Assembly: GCA_021432635.1 (NCBI GenBank)
Contig: MU270022.1
Span: 558,001-622,000 of the forward strand
Source: Thozetella sp. PMI_491
Taxonomy: Eukaryota > Ascomycota > Sordariomycetes > Chaetosphaeriales > Chaetosphaeriaceae
Length of the DNA stretch: 64,000 nt
Reading direction: 5' to 3'
Positions 24,553 to 35,367 of this stretch are shown here, one piece after another. Every line of letters begins with the position of its first letter. Position 1 is the first letter of the stretch. The position numbers and the translations under genes were made by a program. Under the pieces are notes generated by a model that was not told the origin of the DNA, ran no database searches, and saw only the letters and a list, made by a program, of their open reading frames with translations.

Positions 24553-24615
24553 GGTGTCATCTCCCATCAGCTTGGTATTTTATTCTCAGTAAATAAAAAA
24601 GATAATAATGGCGAG

Positions 24616-26247
24616 TCAATGGACTGGTGGATCTGGTTTAAGAAAAAATGCGACTGCAATTGTAATGTACCTGTGTTCGAGGCTTGGTCAGGGACAGGTA
24701 GTGCACTCCAGTACATAACGAGGAGGGGATCGTTTGTGGGCAGCAAATACTTACGTCCCAAATAGCATTAGACCCTCGAAATAAGTGGTCTTCCCTCGCT
24801 GGAGTAATGATGTCATGACGACCATGGCGACAAGAAAGGCGACAGACTCAAATAGCCCAAACATCAATAAGATGGGGGCCCCGAATGCCCACCCAAAGAG
24901 GAGCGTCGCCGGCACGACAAAGAGCAGGATGTTCAAGATATTGGTCATGATGGCTCGAATCCCTACGTCCAAGGCTCTGGTTCGGGACGCAGTGATAATC
25001 CTCACAGCCTTGCCAGCAATTCCTGCTAGTGGGAGCACGATGGTCCCGACAAACTCCTCTGCGATGCCAAGCGTTTCGGCAGTCGGGCGCACTGAGTGCA
25101 TGACATACCAGGAGCAGAGGGCCGTGCATGTTAATATTCCCAAAAACTCGAGGCTTTGTCGAAAATAGCCGACGTGAAAACGACCCGACCTCATGTGGCC
25201 GGGCTGTATCTCCTCCGCAGCGTAGTTGACAACGCGGATGGAGAAGACTCGGCTCAGTGACGAGACGCTTTGTCCCCCAAAATATTCTCGGTGTGTCATG
25301 AAGCGAAAAAGAATATAGATCACGAAGAGCACCATAAGAATAGAGGCAGTACCGCGCGAGAGGATAAGAGACGACCGGTCGATGGGGGTATGGGGCCTTC
25401 TGACGATGTAGTCGCTGTAGCTTGAGGTCGACCTTAAACCGTGGGTGATGTTTGGGCTGGCATGGCTACCTTCGACACAACCGGTGAGAGACATGATGGT
25501 CGGGATGTTGAGGCAGATGGAAGATGCCACCACAAGAGTAGGTATACCTCCCGTCCTAGACTGGTCAAACCGTGCAGCATCATGCCCCCAGCTTACACGG
25601 AAGAAGGTTAAGCCTAATACCTAATAGCGGCCAGGATGCGTTAGAATCAGGAACATGCATGGTGTCGTTGAGATAGTAGGTAAGATTTGCTGTAGGAAAA
25701 GGAGGAGAAGGTAAGTGAAGGGGGGGTGTTCGCGAGAGAGTAAGCTAGAAAGTTGACTAGGAAAGGTTGCTGCACGCGGAAAACACACCAGCAACGAGTA
25801 GGTAAAAGTATTCCCTATCATGAGGTATTGGACAATTGTCGGGTGTCCCGCAAGCACGGCTGCCAAACACATCTGAACTCGATTAGTTGAACGAAGTTTG
25901 GCATGGGGCAAGAGCGGTCTACGCCGCTATAGTATCCTTACGACGAGCTCGGTGATGCTGCCCAGGCACCCCACCAATATGCCACTTAGGAGAGGGGTGC
26001 TGCTTGCGGCCAGGGTCAGGACTGACTTGGTGCACAGAACAGCCAGGGGGAAGAGTGAGATGAAGTTTAGGGTGAACACTGCGAGTCCCGGGGCACAGAG
26101 GACTGCAGACCCAATAGCTACGGGGACTAAGGACAGGAGGATGTAAGCGAGCCTCGTCGTACCCGCGCTCTGAGTCGGGCGGAGCAGAGCGATCGAGTCA
26201 TCTCTCGACACGGACACCCTGCGAAGAACCGCCTGGGAGTCGGACAT
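24616..26247 (-). CDS. CAX-family paralog 2 with substituted ion-binding motif
   Basis: Exons (minus strand) 26247..25942, 25872..25789, 25620..24755, 24670..24616; 436 aa. Intron phases match paralogs 1 and 3 and the second exon is again exactly 84 nt. The fold is clear: FTLNFISLFPLA in the first half, VLGLTFFRVSWGH after exon 2, and a last exon ending KPDPPVH. In alpha repeat 1 the GNxVE motif has become GSITELVV (Glu99 kept, Asn lost). In alpha repeat 2 the expected GNAAE is GIAGK, so the key Glu is Lys334. The acidic loop is replaced by a neutral or basic one. The frame is fully open, so I call it a gene, but Ca2+/H+ exchange is doubtful. Intron 2 (168 bp) is long for the window. Confidence 0.87.
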
Positions 26248-26749
26248 TGCGGCTTGAGAAAATAGTAGTCCGACTTTTTATGATTGTTAGTCCCGTTTGC
26301 TCAAGGAAAGGAGAAAGATCGAGGAGCTCCTAGGTGTACTAGTAGTCTGGAGAGCCTTGTCGAGGGTGCCGAAACAGCGGGCTGTATTTTCTCCACGTAA
26401 GACAGAGATTTCGTGGCGGCATAGTTGGCGGGCAAATGTGGCTGCGGTGCAGGGGGGGTACTCGTCAGTACATGGCGGTACCTCAGCCAGCAGCCTAGCT
26501 ACCTAGGCAATTAATACAGGTCCTTTTCCGAAGTACCCCTCACGGCTTGCTCCGCTCATACGAAGCATGATACCAGGTGATGCCCGTCAGCCCATGGGCA
26601 GCCGGATTCACATGGGCCCTTGCGTCTACCACGCCCCGCTTAGAGCCCACCGACGAGGGGAGCTATAGAGGCGGTGCCGGCGATGAAGATGGGAGGAAGC
26701 TCTCTCCACAATCTGGTGACTCCCTCCCATACCGTTACAATCCACCACG
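26248..26749. promoter_or_regulatory. shared divergent promoter of CAX paralogs 2 and 3
   Basis: About 500 bp separate the start codons of the minus-strand paralog 2 and plus-strand paralog 3. Both promoters must lie here, unless paralog 3 begins at the upstream ATG 26580. No exact calcineurin-response element was found. Confidence 0.55.
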
Positions 26750-28119
26750 ATGGAGCTACTACGGTCGCTCTGCAGGTTCATCTCAGGAGTATACTTTGTA
26801 TCCCGAATGACACTTGCTTGCAGCCCTTCGAACTTTCTAATTTTTTGTATCCCAATTGGGGTGTACGCTGCCACGCAGAGCTGGGACCCCACTGCCGTCT
26901 TTGTTCTGAACTTCCTTGCCATGTTCCCGCTCGCGTCGATTCTCACATTTTCCACGGAGCAGCTCAGCAAGACTGTGGGACCAATCCTAGGAGGATTACT
27001 GAATGCCTCATTCGGAAATGCTCTGGAATTGATAGTGAGCATCCCTTTGCTGCTTTCGCCCGCTCCATGTGGTTCCTGCCAGTTTGCAGTGAGCTAAGAT
27101 ATCGCTAAGGTCGGCCTCACTGCTCTCAGGCAGAATGACATCCGGATCGTGCAGTCGAGCATGGTCGGCAGTATTTTATCCTCTACCGTGCTGGTATGAC
27201 GTCCGTGGGGCTTTGAGCTCTGTAATCAGCTTGCGACTGTACTGACAGAGTTCAAGATTCTGGGCCTTGCCGTCATGGCGGCTGGTCGCAATGTTAAAAC
27301 CGTCGAAATCAATCCCGACATCTCCGGCATGCTCACGGCGCTGATGATCATCTCTTCGGCCTCCCTCCTGATTCCATCTGCCATGTCCGCTACTAATGCT
27401 CCGCCGAAGTCCTTCATATCTCCGCCCACCACCATCGAGCCCAGACCCTACATACTCGACCTATCCCGAGCCGCGTCAGTGATACTGCTTCTCCTATACC
27501 TGATTTACATCTACTTCCAGTTGGTCTCACACTCTCATCTCTTCGAAACCGAGCCCGAAGAAGACGATCCCGAAAACAAGATCGGCCCGCTCTCATCCTC
27601 GGTGATACTCATCTTGTCGACAGTCGGCATGGCGGTGTGCTCTGACTACATCGTTGACAGTCTGGACGGGTTCGTAAAGACGATCAAAGTCAGCCGAGGC
27701 TTTGTGGGCCTCATTGTCGTGCCTATCGTCGGCAACGCCGGTGAACTTGTTCCTGCAGTCAAATGGGCAGCGACAGGCCGCATCAACCTGGCACTGGTTA
27801 TCGTTGCTGGAGCAACATTGCAAATCTCGCTATTTGTGACCCCGTTCCTCGTCCTCCTGGGGTGGGCTATGGGGAGCCCTATGTCGCTGCAGTTCGACGA
27901 GTTTGAGACAATTGTCCTGACCCTCTCGGTCCTCGTTGTCAACTGCCTAATACGAAATGGCCAAACAAACTACTTTGAAGGCTTGCTCCTGGTCGGGACG
28001 TAAGTTCTCCCCCAAGATGAGGCCAGATGCCTGTGCTAACGCCGTAAAACCTTGTCGTGGTGTGCAGATATCTCATTATCGGCATTGCATTTTTGGTGCA
28101 TCCCGATGTTGCCGGATGA
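26750..28119 (+). CDS. CAX-type Ca2+/H+ exchanger, paralog 3
   Basis: Exons 26750..27034, 27110..27193, 27257..27999, 28068..28119; 387 aa. Alpha repeat 1 reads FGNALELI|VGLTALRQNDIRIVQ across intron 1 (Glu93), and alpha repeat 2 reads PIVGNAGELV (Glu286). An acidic loop (EPEEDDPENK) lies between halves. The second exon is 84 nt, as in both paralogs. The final exon completes TYLIIGIAFLVHPD. The start is uncertain: ATG 26750 gives a short N-terminus, while ATG 26580 in another frame could join through a very short 35-nt GT-AG intron. It likely transports Ca2+ into an organelle. The central half is well supported, the N-terminus less so. Confidence 0.85.
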
Positions 28120-29243
28120 GATGTGCTACTCGGCGTCTACAGTGGATACTCTCTCTGCTGCAGAGACTGACGCGTGACTACATTCCAAAGAGAGTGGTGG
28201 TGATGGATTAGCGAATCCACCTTGGCTCGATTCCTTAACACCCAAGGCCGACACATGTCAGGGCCAGGTTAAAATTACAGTATAATGAATCGTTGGATCA
28301 GCTGCCCAGGCCTTAGAATGGTGGGGACAATAGGAGCTATCAATTACATCACCACATTTTGGATGCACAAAGGACTGGCGCAGCTAGGTACTTGGCTTTC
28401 CACGTCACGGAGCCCAACAACGCCTGAGCAGCTTCCAATCACCATTGGCATCTTCATTGCGGAGGCACGACTGATTAGGTCCACCATGCCAGAGTGTCGT
28501 ATAGGACATCGGGGAGGCTAAGTCTTTGGCCAAGACTTTCAGGTCAATGACCTAATCGCCAATGGTAACCCAATCCGCGGTCCTGATTTGTTGGTGGTGG
28601 AGACACAGTAGTGTGAGTTTTATCTTAAAATTGGGTCTCCGTCATCGGGGTCAGGGTCACGATTTTGTCTGTGTGCCCTAGGACAGGACAAGCACACTCG
28701 AGAATCAGAAGCCGCGTCCGATATATTGCTTCTCTGCTATATACAACCGTTTTGAGAGTCTTGCTTCGTCTTCTACCCGGTTTCAGCTAAGCGTTGACGC
28801 ATTTTCCGACTCGGCATTTGTTCTGCGATCATCGACATAGCATCGCATAGCTTCCCCGCAGTCGCTCCCCTCACGAGGCGTGGAATATTGGCTCGCATCC
28901 TGGCTCAAACACGGTGCTAGCCTTCAGAGAAAAGCGCCTTGTCTCGAACTCTGGGGAAGGGCTACCCTGACGCCAAGCCAACCTAAACACTGGCTCCGCA
29001 GCTGACCTAGCTCTCGAGCCACGGAACCCAGGGCCAACCAATGACGTGATATTCCGGATCTCTCAGACCTAGAAGTCGGGCAGCCACCTTGTGTTACCAA
29101 ATCAGGCCTGAGACTGAGACCAGAGAGCAGTAGGCAGAGAGAAAAGCTTAAAATATATCACCTCAGCCGCCACGAAGAGTTGAACGCCATAGAGAGATTT
29201 AGCTTGCATCTGCCAATCATACACCCGCCGTGAAACAGCAAAG
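28120..29243. other. intergenic region
   Basis: About 1.1 kb before the amidohydrolase. Only short open frames without recognisable motifs (for example 28285-28521); no repeat or RNA gene seen. Confidence 0.5.
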
Positions 29244-30671
29244 ATGGGTGCCAAATATATCATCAAGAACGCAACAGTTGTTTCGATGGACAGCAAGATT
29301 GGGAATGTCTCCAACTGCGATGTTGTGGTTGAAGACGGCTTCATTACGGCTGTTGGGCCGAACCTCAACCATTCTGACCACGAGGTCATCGATGGCACGA
29401 ATGCCATTGTGTCTCCTGGCTTTGTGGATACTCACAGGCATACATGGCAAACCCAGATAAGGTCCATCACGACAGACTTTGTCCTGTCCGATTACCTCTT
29501 GACGCTTAGAAACATCTATGGGTCCTGCTATACGGCCCACGATGCTTATCTCGGCAACTATTGCGGCGCTCTGGAGTCGATTGATAACGGAATCACGTAT
29601 ATTGTGGACCACTCCCACATTATGAACTCACCCGAGCATTCCGATGCGGCTGTAAGGGGGCTGAAAGACGCACGGATACGAGCGGTCTTCTGCTACTGTT
29701 TGTTCCCCAACCCGGCCTGGAGCGGGTCTAGTATGGACAAGGCCAGAGAAGACACGACGCCGGATTGGAGGGTGCAGGATGCCCGGCGGATTCGCGACCA
29801 GCACTTCCCGTCGAACGATGTCGATGAGCTTGTCCGCTTTGGTTTCGCGCCTGCAGAGCTTGAGACCACTCCGTTTGAGCAAGTCGCCCGGGAGATCGAG
29901 GTCGGTCGGTCCCTCGGTGCAGCTGTTATTACGGGACATGTGGCGGTGGGAAAATACGATGTCGGCAACACGCTGGTTCGGAAGCTTGGAGAGAAAGGCA
30001 TGCTGGGCCCGGACCTGCTGTTTAGCCACGGGGCCACCCTGCAGGACGACGAACTGGCCGCGATCAGCAAAAACGGCATCGGCCTGTCCTCGACCCCGGA
30101 TACAGAGTTGCAGATGGCCATGGGTCATCCCATTGCCTTCAAGGCCCAGGAACATAGCTGTATCGCCTCGATCGGCGTTGACATTTGCTCAAACAGCCCC
30201 GCCGACATGTTCCAGCAGATGCGCCTACTGCTGCAGATCCAGAGGCACGTCGACAACGAAAGCAAAGCGGGCCCTCCTGCAAAAGTCACGCGTAGATGTG
30301 CAGAGGTCCTTGAGATGGCGACTCTGGGGGGTGCCAAGGCCGTTGGACTAGGAGATATTATCGGCAGCATCACGCCTGGCAAGCGAGCCGACCTGCTCAT
30401 TACACGGTGCGACTCGACTAGGCTCGTGCCGATGCACGATCCTGTAGGAGCATTGGTGCTTTACGCCAATGGCTCCGATATCGACACCGTCTTTATCAAT
30501 GGGGAAATTGTGAAGGCGAAGGGGAAACTGACCGGAGTAGACTGGCCCAAAGTCCGCGAGGAGCTACGGGCATCGGCAGCCTCGATCATGGAGAAGTCGA
30601 AGGCAGCTCCGACGAATGAGGTCCAGGCGGCTGGCGATGCCATGGTGAATGATCTTGCTACCAAGAAATGA
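29244..30671 (+). CDS. metal-dependent amidohydrolase (cytosine/SAH deaminase-like)
   Basis: Single exon, 475 aa, ATG at 29244. An N-terminal beta-sandwich strand (KNATVVSMD) leads to the metal-binding motif GFVDTHRHTWQ (HxH). HSH, GHVAVG and SHGAT provide further histidines, and GVDICSN the conserved catalytic Asp of subtype III amidohydrolases. The C-terminal GKRADLLIT is the usual second half of the sandwich domain. Relatives include atrazine chlorohydrolase, 5-methylthioadenosine/S-adenosylhomocysteine deaminase and guanine deaminase; the fungal members have no firm substrate. It is followed on the same strand by a C6 regulator, a plausible local control pair. Confidence 0.9.
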   Translation: MGAKYIIKNATVVSMDSKIGNVSNCDVVVEDGFITAVGPNLNHSDHEVIDGTNAIVSPGFVDTHRHTWQTQIRSITTDFVLSDYLLTLRNIYGSCYTAHDAYLGNYCGALESIDNGITYIVDHSHIMNSPEHSDAAVRGLKDARIRAVFCYCLFPNPAWSGSSMDKAREDTTPDWRVQDARRIRDQHFPSNDVDELVRFGFAPAELETTPFEQVAREIEVGRSLGAAVITGHVAVGKYDVGNTLVRKLGEKGMLGPDLLFSHGATLQDDELAAISKNGIGLSSTPDTELQMAMGHPIAFKAQEHSCIASIGVDICSNSPADMFQQMRLLLQIQRHVDNESKAGPPAKVTRRCAEVLEMATLGGAKAVGLGDIIGSITPGKRADLLITRCDSTRLVPMHDPVGALVLYANGSDIDTVFINGEIVKAKGKLTGVDWPKVREELRASAASIMEKSKAAPTNEVQAAGDAMVNDLATKK

Positions 30672-31096
30672 GTCGAGGGATGAGATGTCGTGGGGTGCAA
30701 TTCTCTGTTTTTGGCGAATATTTCGTAATCCGCACGACTGAATTTGAGACGTTTCTTCTACAATGCCGTACCGTGAGACGTGTCTTTGCATAAAATCGTC
30801 GAAAAAGATATTCTACACAACGAGCATGTCGTCCGGCTGTCGTGCCTGGAGAGAAGTACAGGTTGCCTGGTCCCCATTTTTTTCTCCGTGTCTTGGCCTG
30901 CTCCATTTTCCGTGTCTCGGCGCGTGCCATCATCCTTCCGCTCGCGTTAGCGCCACGCGACTTCCCCGCATTTGTCGCTTTTAGCATCTTCCTGGCATTC
31001 GATAGCCTTGAGATCGAAAACCACTGCCCTCGTTTGCAAGCGCCCGGGGGGAGACACGGGTAATGCTATCTTGTCGGTGGTCATCAGCTTGTCGTC
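30672..31096. other. intergenic region
   Basis: Short gap between the amidohydrolase and the C6 regulator, both on the plus strand. Nothing notable seen. Confidence 0.5.
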
Positions 31097-33639
31097 ATGT
31101 CGACTGGTTCGGGGCGGCCGAGAAAAGCCTGCAACGTATGCAAGGCGCAGAAGGTATTTTACCGAACACGGAAAACCCCTCACGACGGCGCAGCATGCTT
31201 ATTCCTTTCCAGATACGCTGCACGGGAGAGCGCCCGAGCTGTAAGCGATGCTTGAGGCTGCACCACCCCTGTATCTACGACGCGAGGCCGCGCCCAAGGC
31301 CCCCGCAGCTTCCTGCTGCAGCGGCCCAAGACAGGGCCGCTTTAGCGGTCCCAGGAACACTGCCTTCTCCGGTTCCCGGTACACTTCCTTCCCCCGTGCC
31401 AAGCACGCTTCCTTCTGCATCGCCAGGGAGATTGCCAGCGATAGCTCCGGCCACTCTCGAGGCTGGAAGAATCCACAGACACGACGAAACACATTCCAGA
31501 GACAATGCCTCACCACTGCAAGATCATACCTACCATGAAAGCTATATCGGCATCCCAAAGTCTTTGGTGCTGTCCCTTGTGGAAGTGTACTTTGACAACG
31601 TGTACAATGCCAATCTTCTTCTGCACCGGAAATCGTTCCTCGGATCGTTAGCAGCTGGGACAGCTTCTCAGCACGTCGTCTTGAGTGTCTGTGCATTGGC
31701 AGCAAAGTTTGTTACCATAGCGTTTTTCCCGAAAGTGAGTCTGCTAACTATAGTGGATTCAGCTTCTATCACGACGAAAACGGCTACCCCAGTCTACGAT
31801 CCCAAGGCTTCATGATAGAATGGGCCAAGAGGGCCGGAAAGCTCGTGTTCCAAGCCGCCGAGGACCTTGAAGAGGAGAACGTGGTAACCTTCTGTAACCT
31901 GTTTCTCTTCTGGTACAGTCAGGGTTCATGGAGAATAAGCATGCTCCATAGAGGTACAGACGTCCCTCTGTTCTCCAGCATAGCGAAGAGATGGGTCGCT
32001 TACTCATTCATAGGAAATGCTTGCCAGCTGCTACACATCATTGGCATCGGATCGGAGGCAGAGCAAGTAGGAAATTCGTGGCAATCCGAAATACGACGGC
32101 GCCGATTCTGGGCCTGTTATCTCGTGAACTGCCACAGTTCCGAGAAATTACCCCTCTTCGAGCCAGTTCCCGACGTTCCATCATTAACGCTGCCGTGGCC
32201 TGAGGAAGACTTCGGCCATGGTGTCTCCAGGAGTGCCACCGTGTGCTTGAAGTCGGTTCAAGGAGGTGGGGGTGTCTTCGCTGAGTTAATCCGAGTCATG
32301 ACGATATGGTAGGGGTTGCCGAATAGCGTTCTGCAGATCGCATTCTAATCTTTCTTTAGGACAACCGTAGTTGCCTTCGTCAAAGCTCCAGAGTCTAGCC
32401 TCGGCGAAAGCCTTGCTGAAATGCAAGCAATCGACTCTAAACTGTCGAATTGGTGGCGGACGCTCAACCCCGACTTCAAGTTGACGCCGACAAACATACC
32501 ATCGGTACCACACGACGCATTTCCCAACATTTTGCTACTCAATATCGTGTTCCACCAATGCCTCTGTGCGCTCCACGCCTCGGTTGTTCCGCTTTTCAGC
32601 TGGAACAATCCGGGTGACGAAACCTGGCCCTTGGCCAGACAACTTTCCGCCCAAGTGGCTTATGAACATGCTTGTTCCACATCGAATATCCTAGAGGCCG
32701 TCTTATCATCTCGGCCAAGGTTTGGAGCCATCCCAAGCTACGTGGCGTATGCAGCATACTGCGGATGCGCCATCCAAATCCCATTCATGTGGTCCTCGGA
32801 TCCAGCCGTGAAGGAGCGGGCGCAAGGCAATGTCCGGACAAACATTAAGATGATCAATGAACTGGCCAACTATTGGAAGTTTGCTACGCTGCTGGTACGA
32901 ACCGCTTTCTCAGGATGAATGTTAGACGTTCTAACAATCTCTACAGGAAGCTTACGTACGCTACTTGTACGGCATTCACAAGAAGCAAGGAATCATCCTC
33001 GAGAATGAGCCGAAGTATATCGATGCCAGCAAGCTCAGCCTCTTCAACGTCAGATCTACACATGCTCGCACTTCTATTCTTGCATTCTTTGGCGTCTTGC
33101 GCTCGAATACAGACGGATACGCGAAACCGGGAGAAGAGAGTAGTGATCTCGGCATACAGGATGAAGTCGTTGGAGACGATATTAACCCCAGCGACACACC
33201 AATGGGGCCGAGGGGAGAGAGTAATGCACCCAATAAAATGCAACGTGAACCTGGGTGGATGCTAATCGTGCGTTCAGGCTCCTCTCAGGGTCCTCAGGTA
33301 CAATGCCTTTCAGGCTCGGCTGGTCAAGCGAGCCACTTGAACTCGATTTCAGCAGCATCAATTGCGACCAGCCAAGGTGCACAACGTCCACAACATGTAG
33401 AACAGTTCTGGCTGCCGTCACACCTCAAAGAACAGCTTCAACCTCAGCCGCAAGACCAGCATCTGCTACAGCAAGGTGCACTTCCTATAGGCCTCCAGAA
33501 AGACCAACTAGATACTGAAGATCTGGCGTTTGATATGCTCTTGGCCCCAGGAATGTATAATTTCCTTCCAGGTGGTGAGATTTCGGGTCTTCCCCAATTG
33601 GGAGACGATCTATCCAACCTGGATTATTTCGACGTCTAA
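31097..33639 (+). CDS. Zn(II)2Cys6 transcription factor
   Basis: Exons 31097..31153, 31213..31706, 31763..32308, 32360..32894, 32947..33639; 774 aa. The first exon codes MSTGSGRPRKACNVCKAQK, and exon 2 continues IRCTGERPSCKRC, so the six-cysteine cluster (residues 12-40) is complete and split by an intron after the second Cys. A Pro/Leu-rich segment of tandem PGTLPSPV-type units follows, then the fungal-specific regulator domain (SLVEVYFDNVYNANLLLHRKSF) and a Gln-rich tail near the C-terminus. The intron 2 donor (GTTTGT, 31707) is non-ideal but is the only one that gives the right phase into FYHDENGYPSL. It lies 425 bp after the amidohydrolase on the same strand. Confidence 0.85.
31351..31425 (+). 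repeat. tandem 24-bp units in a C6 regulator
   Basis: Three degenerate in-frame units coding PGTLPSPV, PGTLPSPV and PSTLPSAS lie between the zinc cluster and the regulator domain. Confidence 0.75.
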
Positions 33640-33732
33640 AGACTGGAGGCCACTCCCGAAGCACCGATACGCATATCGCCTAATTTTAGGCTAAGCCAGA
33701 AGGCATACGGGAAGGCACCAAGATTCATGCGG

Positions 33733-34314
33733 CTACCTATCGTTCCCGCTGTTGCCAAACGCCTTGACCCCATCATCACCGAGATTCTCGCCAAGCCTCG
33801 CCCCTCCAACGACCAGTGGTTTACAGTCTTGCAGGACAAATAACATTCTCGCCCACTCGGTGTCGCTAGCGTTCTTCCATCCATGCATAGTTGCGCGTTG
33901 CACTGCGACGTCTCCACGCCTGATGAGCGTACTGCTGCCGTCGTCCAATTCCATCAAGACATTTCCCTCGAGGACGATGCCATAATCCAGGCTTTGCGTG
34001 CGGTGCGTCATGACTCTATTGCCCGGCGCAAAGTCTACGAAACGACAGACAGTGCCGTTCGGATTGACGAGGCCGAGCTTGCCATTCGCTATGGTTTCTT
34101 GGTGCTGTGTAATGTCGAGGTTGTTGTTTAGATCAACGGGCATGGTCGAGGTGGTGTAGGCGACACTGATGACTACGTCCTGGTTTGGAAACACTTTTTT
34201 CGGGTTGCTTTGGGAGCTGTAGATTGTTGCCTTTCCAGAAGCATTGTGGGTAGTAATATGTACTGTTGGATCTCTCAGGGGAGATTGGAGACTGCTGGCA
34301 TCATTGGTAAACAT
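33733..34314 (-). CDS. cupin-domain protein
   Basis: Single exon, 193 aa. The open frame continues upstream to a TTG at 34425, but the first ATG (MFTNDASS) at 34314 is preferred. The C-terminal half has the conserved cupin barrel: motif 1 around MTHRTQSLDYGIVLEG, and motif 2 around RRGDVAVQRATMHGWKN, giving His and Gln/His metal-ligand candidates. The N-terminal half is typical of small fungal cupins of unknown substrate. It converges on the C6 regulator at 31097 (93 bp between stops). Confidence 0.82.
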   Translation of the reverse strand: MFTNDASSLQSPLRDPTVHITTHNASGKATIYSSQSNPKKVFPNQDVVISVAYTTSTMPVDLNNNLDITQHQETIANGKLGLVNPNGTVCRFVDFAPGNRVMTHRTQSLDYGIVLEGNVLMELDDGSSTLIRRGDVAVQRATMHGWKNASDTEWARMLFVLQDCKPLVVGGARLGENLGDDGVKAFGNSGNDR

Positions 34315-35367
34315 GTTGAGAGCAGAGGTGCCTGCGTTCTTTGCCCCGGAAGTCTTGTATATTAAGAGCAAATGTGAAGTTATAATTAGATAATGCCTTC
34401 GGGCCCAATCAAGAAATAGGTTCAAGACCGACGAGGGAACATGTCACCGCAAGGGTGCAAGGCAAATACAGCAGCAGTGGACCGGCCTATTTAAACAAGA
34501 TGCGAGTTTCGACTCTTTCAGTTAGAAGAGAGGTAGTCTGCTCTAGGCATAAAGCCGAAACCCCCCACGACGCTGTCTAGTGAGTTTTCCGTGTCGGAAA
34601 ACTGTAGCGCCACTGCCAGCAGGATTCGGCGGTTTCAATCACTGCGGGGCTATCGGTTTTCGAGAGGGGACCAACTGGTAGAGTACGTACCTGGCGTCTC
34701 GACTGGGATGAGGTCAAATCAAGCCTTTGCCAAGCCGGCTGAGATTCGGCAGAGCCTGGATTTACATACACGAATAGTCGCTACCAAGCAATGATAGGTA
34801 CATCTGGGTACTTCTGCAGCTTGGATAGTGACTTCCGGCATATACTAGATTTTAAAGAAGAGTATTGTTGCACGAGTGCCATTTTAACATGCCCTTCTAA
34901 CCTGTAGATCTCCCAGCCTACGTATCAATTGAGCACCACCTGTGTAGGTTTGTCCACGAATTGTTCCATTCCGCGGGGCAGAGAATCTGCATTATTGTTG
35001 TGGCTGGCTTGCATCCAAAGCAAAGCCAGGGTCCAAATGCTGTACACCCATGGCGGCTGATACCCCTCCAGGGCGCAGTCCGCCCAATGGCGGCTGCCAC
35101 CCGCCCCTTCTTCCGATACTCGTGCACTGCAGCACACGGATCTCTGCACTGCCTCGGGCACTGTATGCTGCAGAGGGCGGGGTGACCCTCACGGCTCCGC
35201 CTCAGATTGTTCATATTAAGGAACACGCCGTCTCACTGATGCCCCAGCACTCTACATGGACACCAATACGCCTATACACGGTTGCAGGCATCGGCAAACA
35301 AGTTGCATTCCTTCCCTTACAGGCGATTTCTTCGAATTTTGGTCCCGCTACGGCGTGGGCTCTCCCG
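34315..35367. other. intergenic region
   Basis: Promoter area shared by the minus-strand cupin and plus-strand Ca2+-ATPase. The frame of the ATPase stays open back to an ATG at 35050, but that stretch does not resemble the family. Confidence 0.5.

Noticed and set aside
35050-35367. 106-residue N-terminal extension of the second Ca2+-ATPase
   Set aside because: Open and ATG-initiated, but without family resemblance; ATG 35368 lies directly before the conserved N-terminal block. Not excluded.
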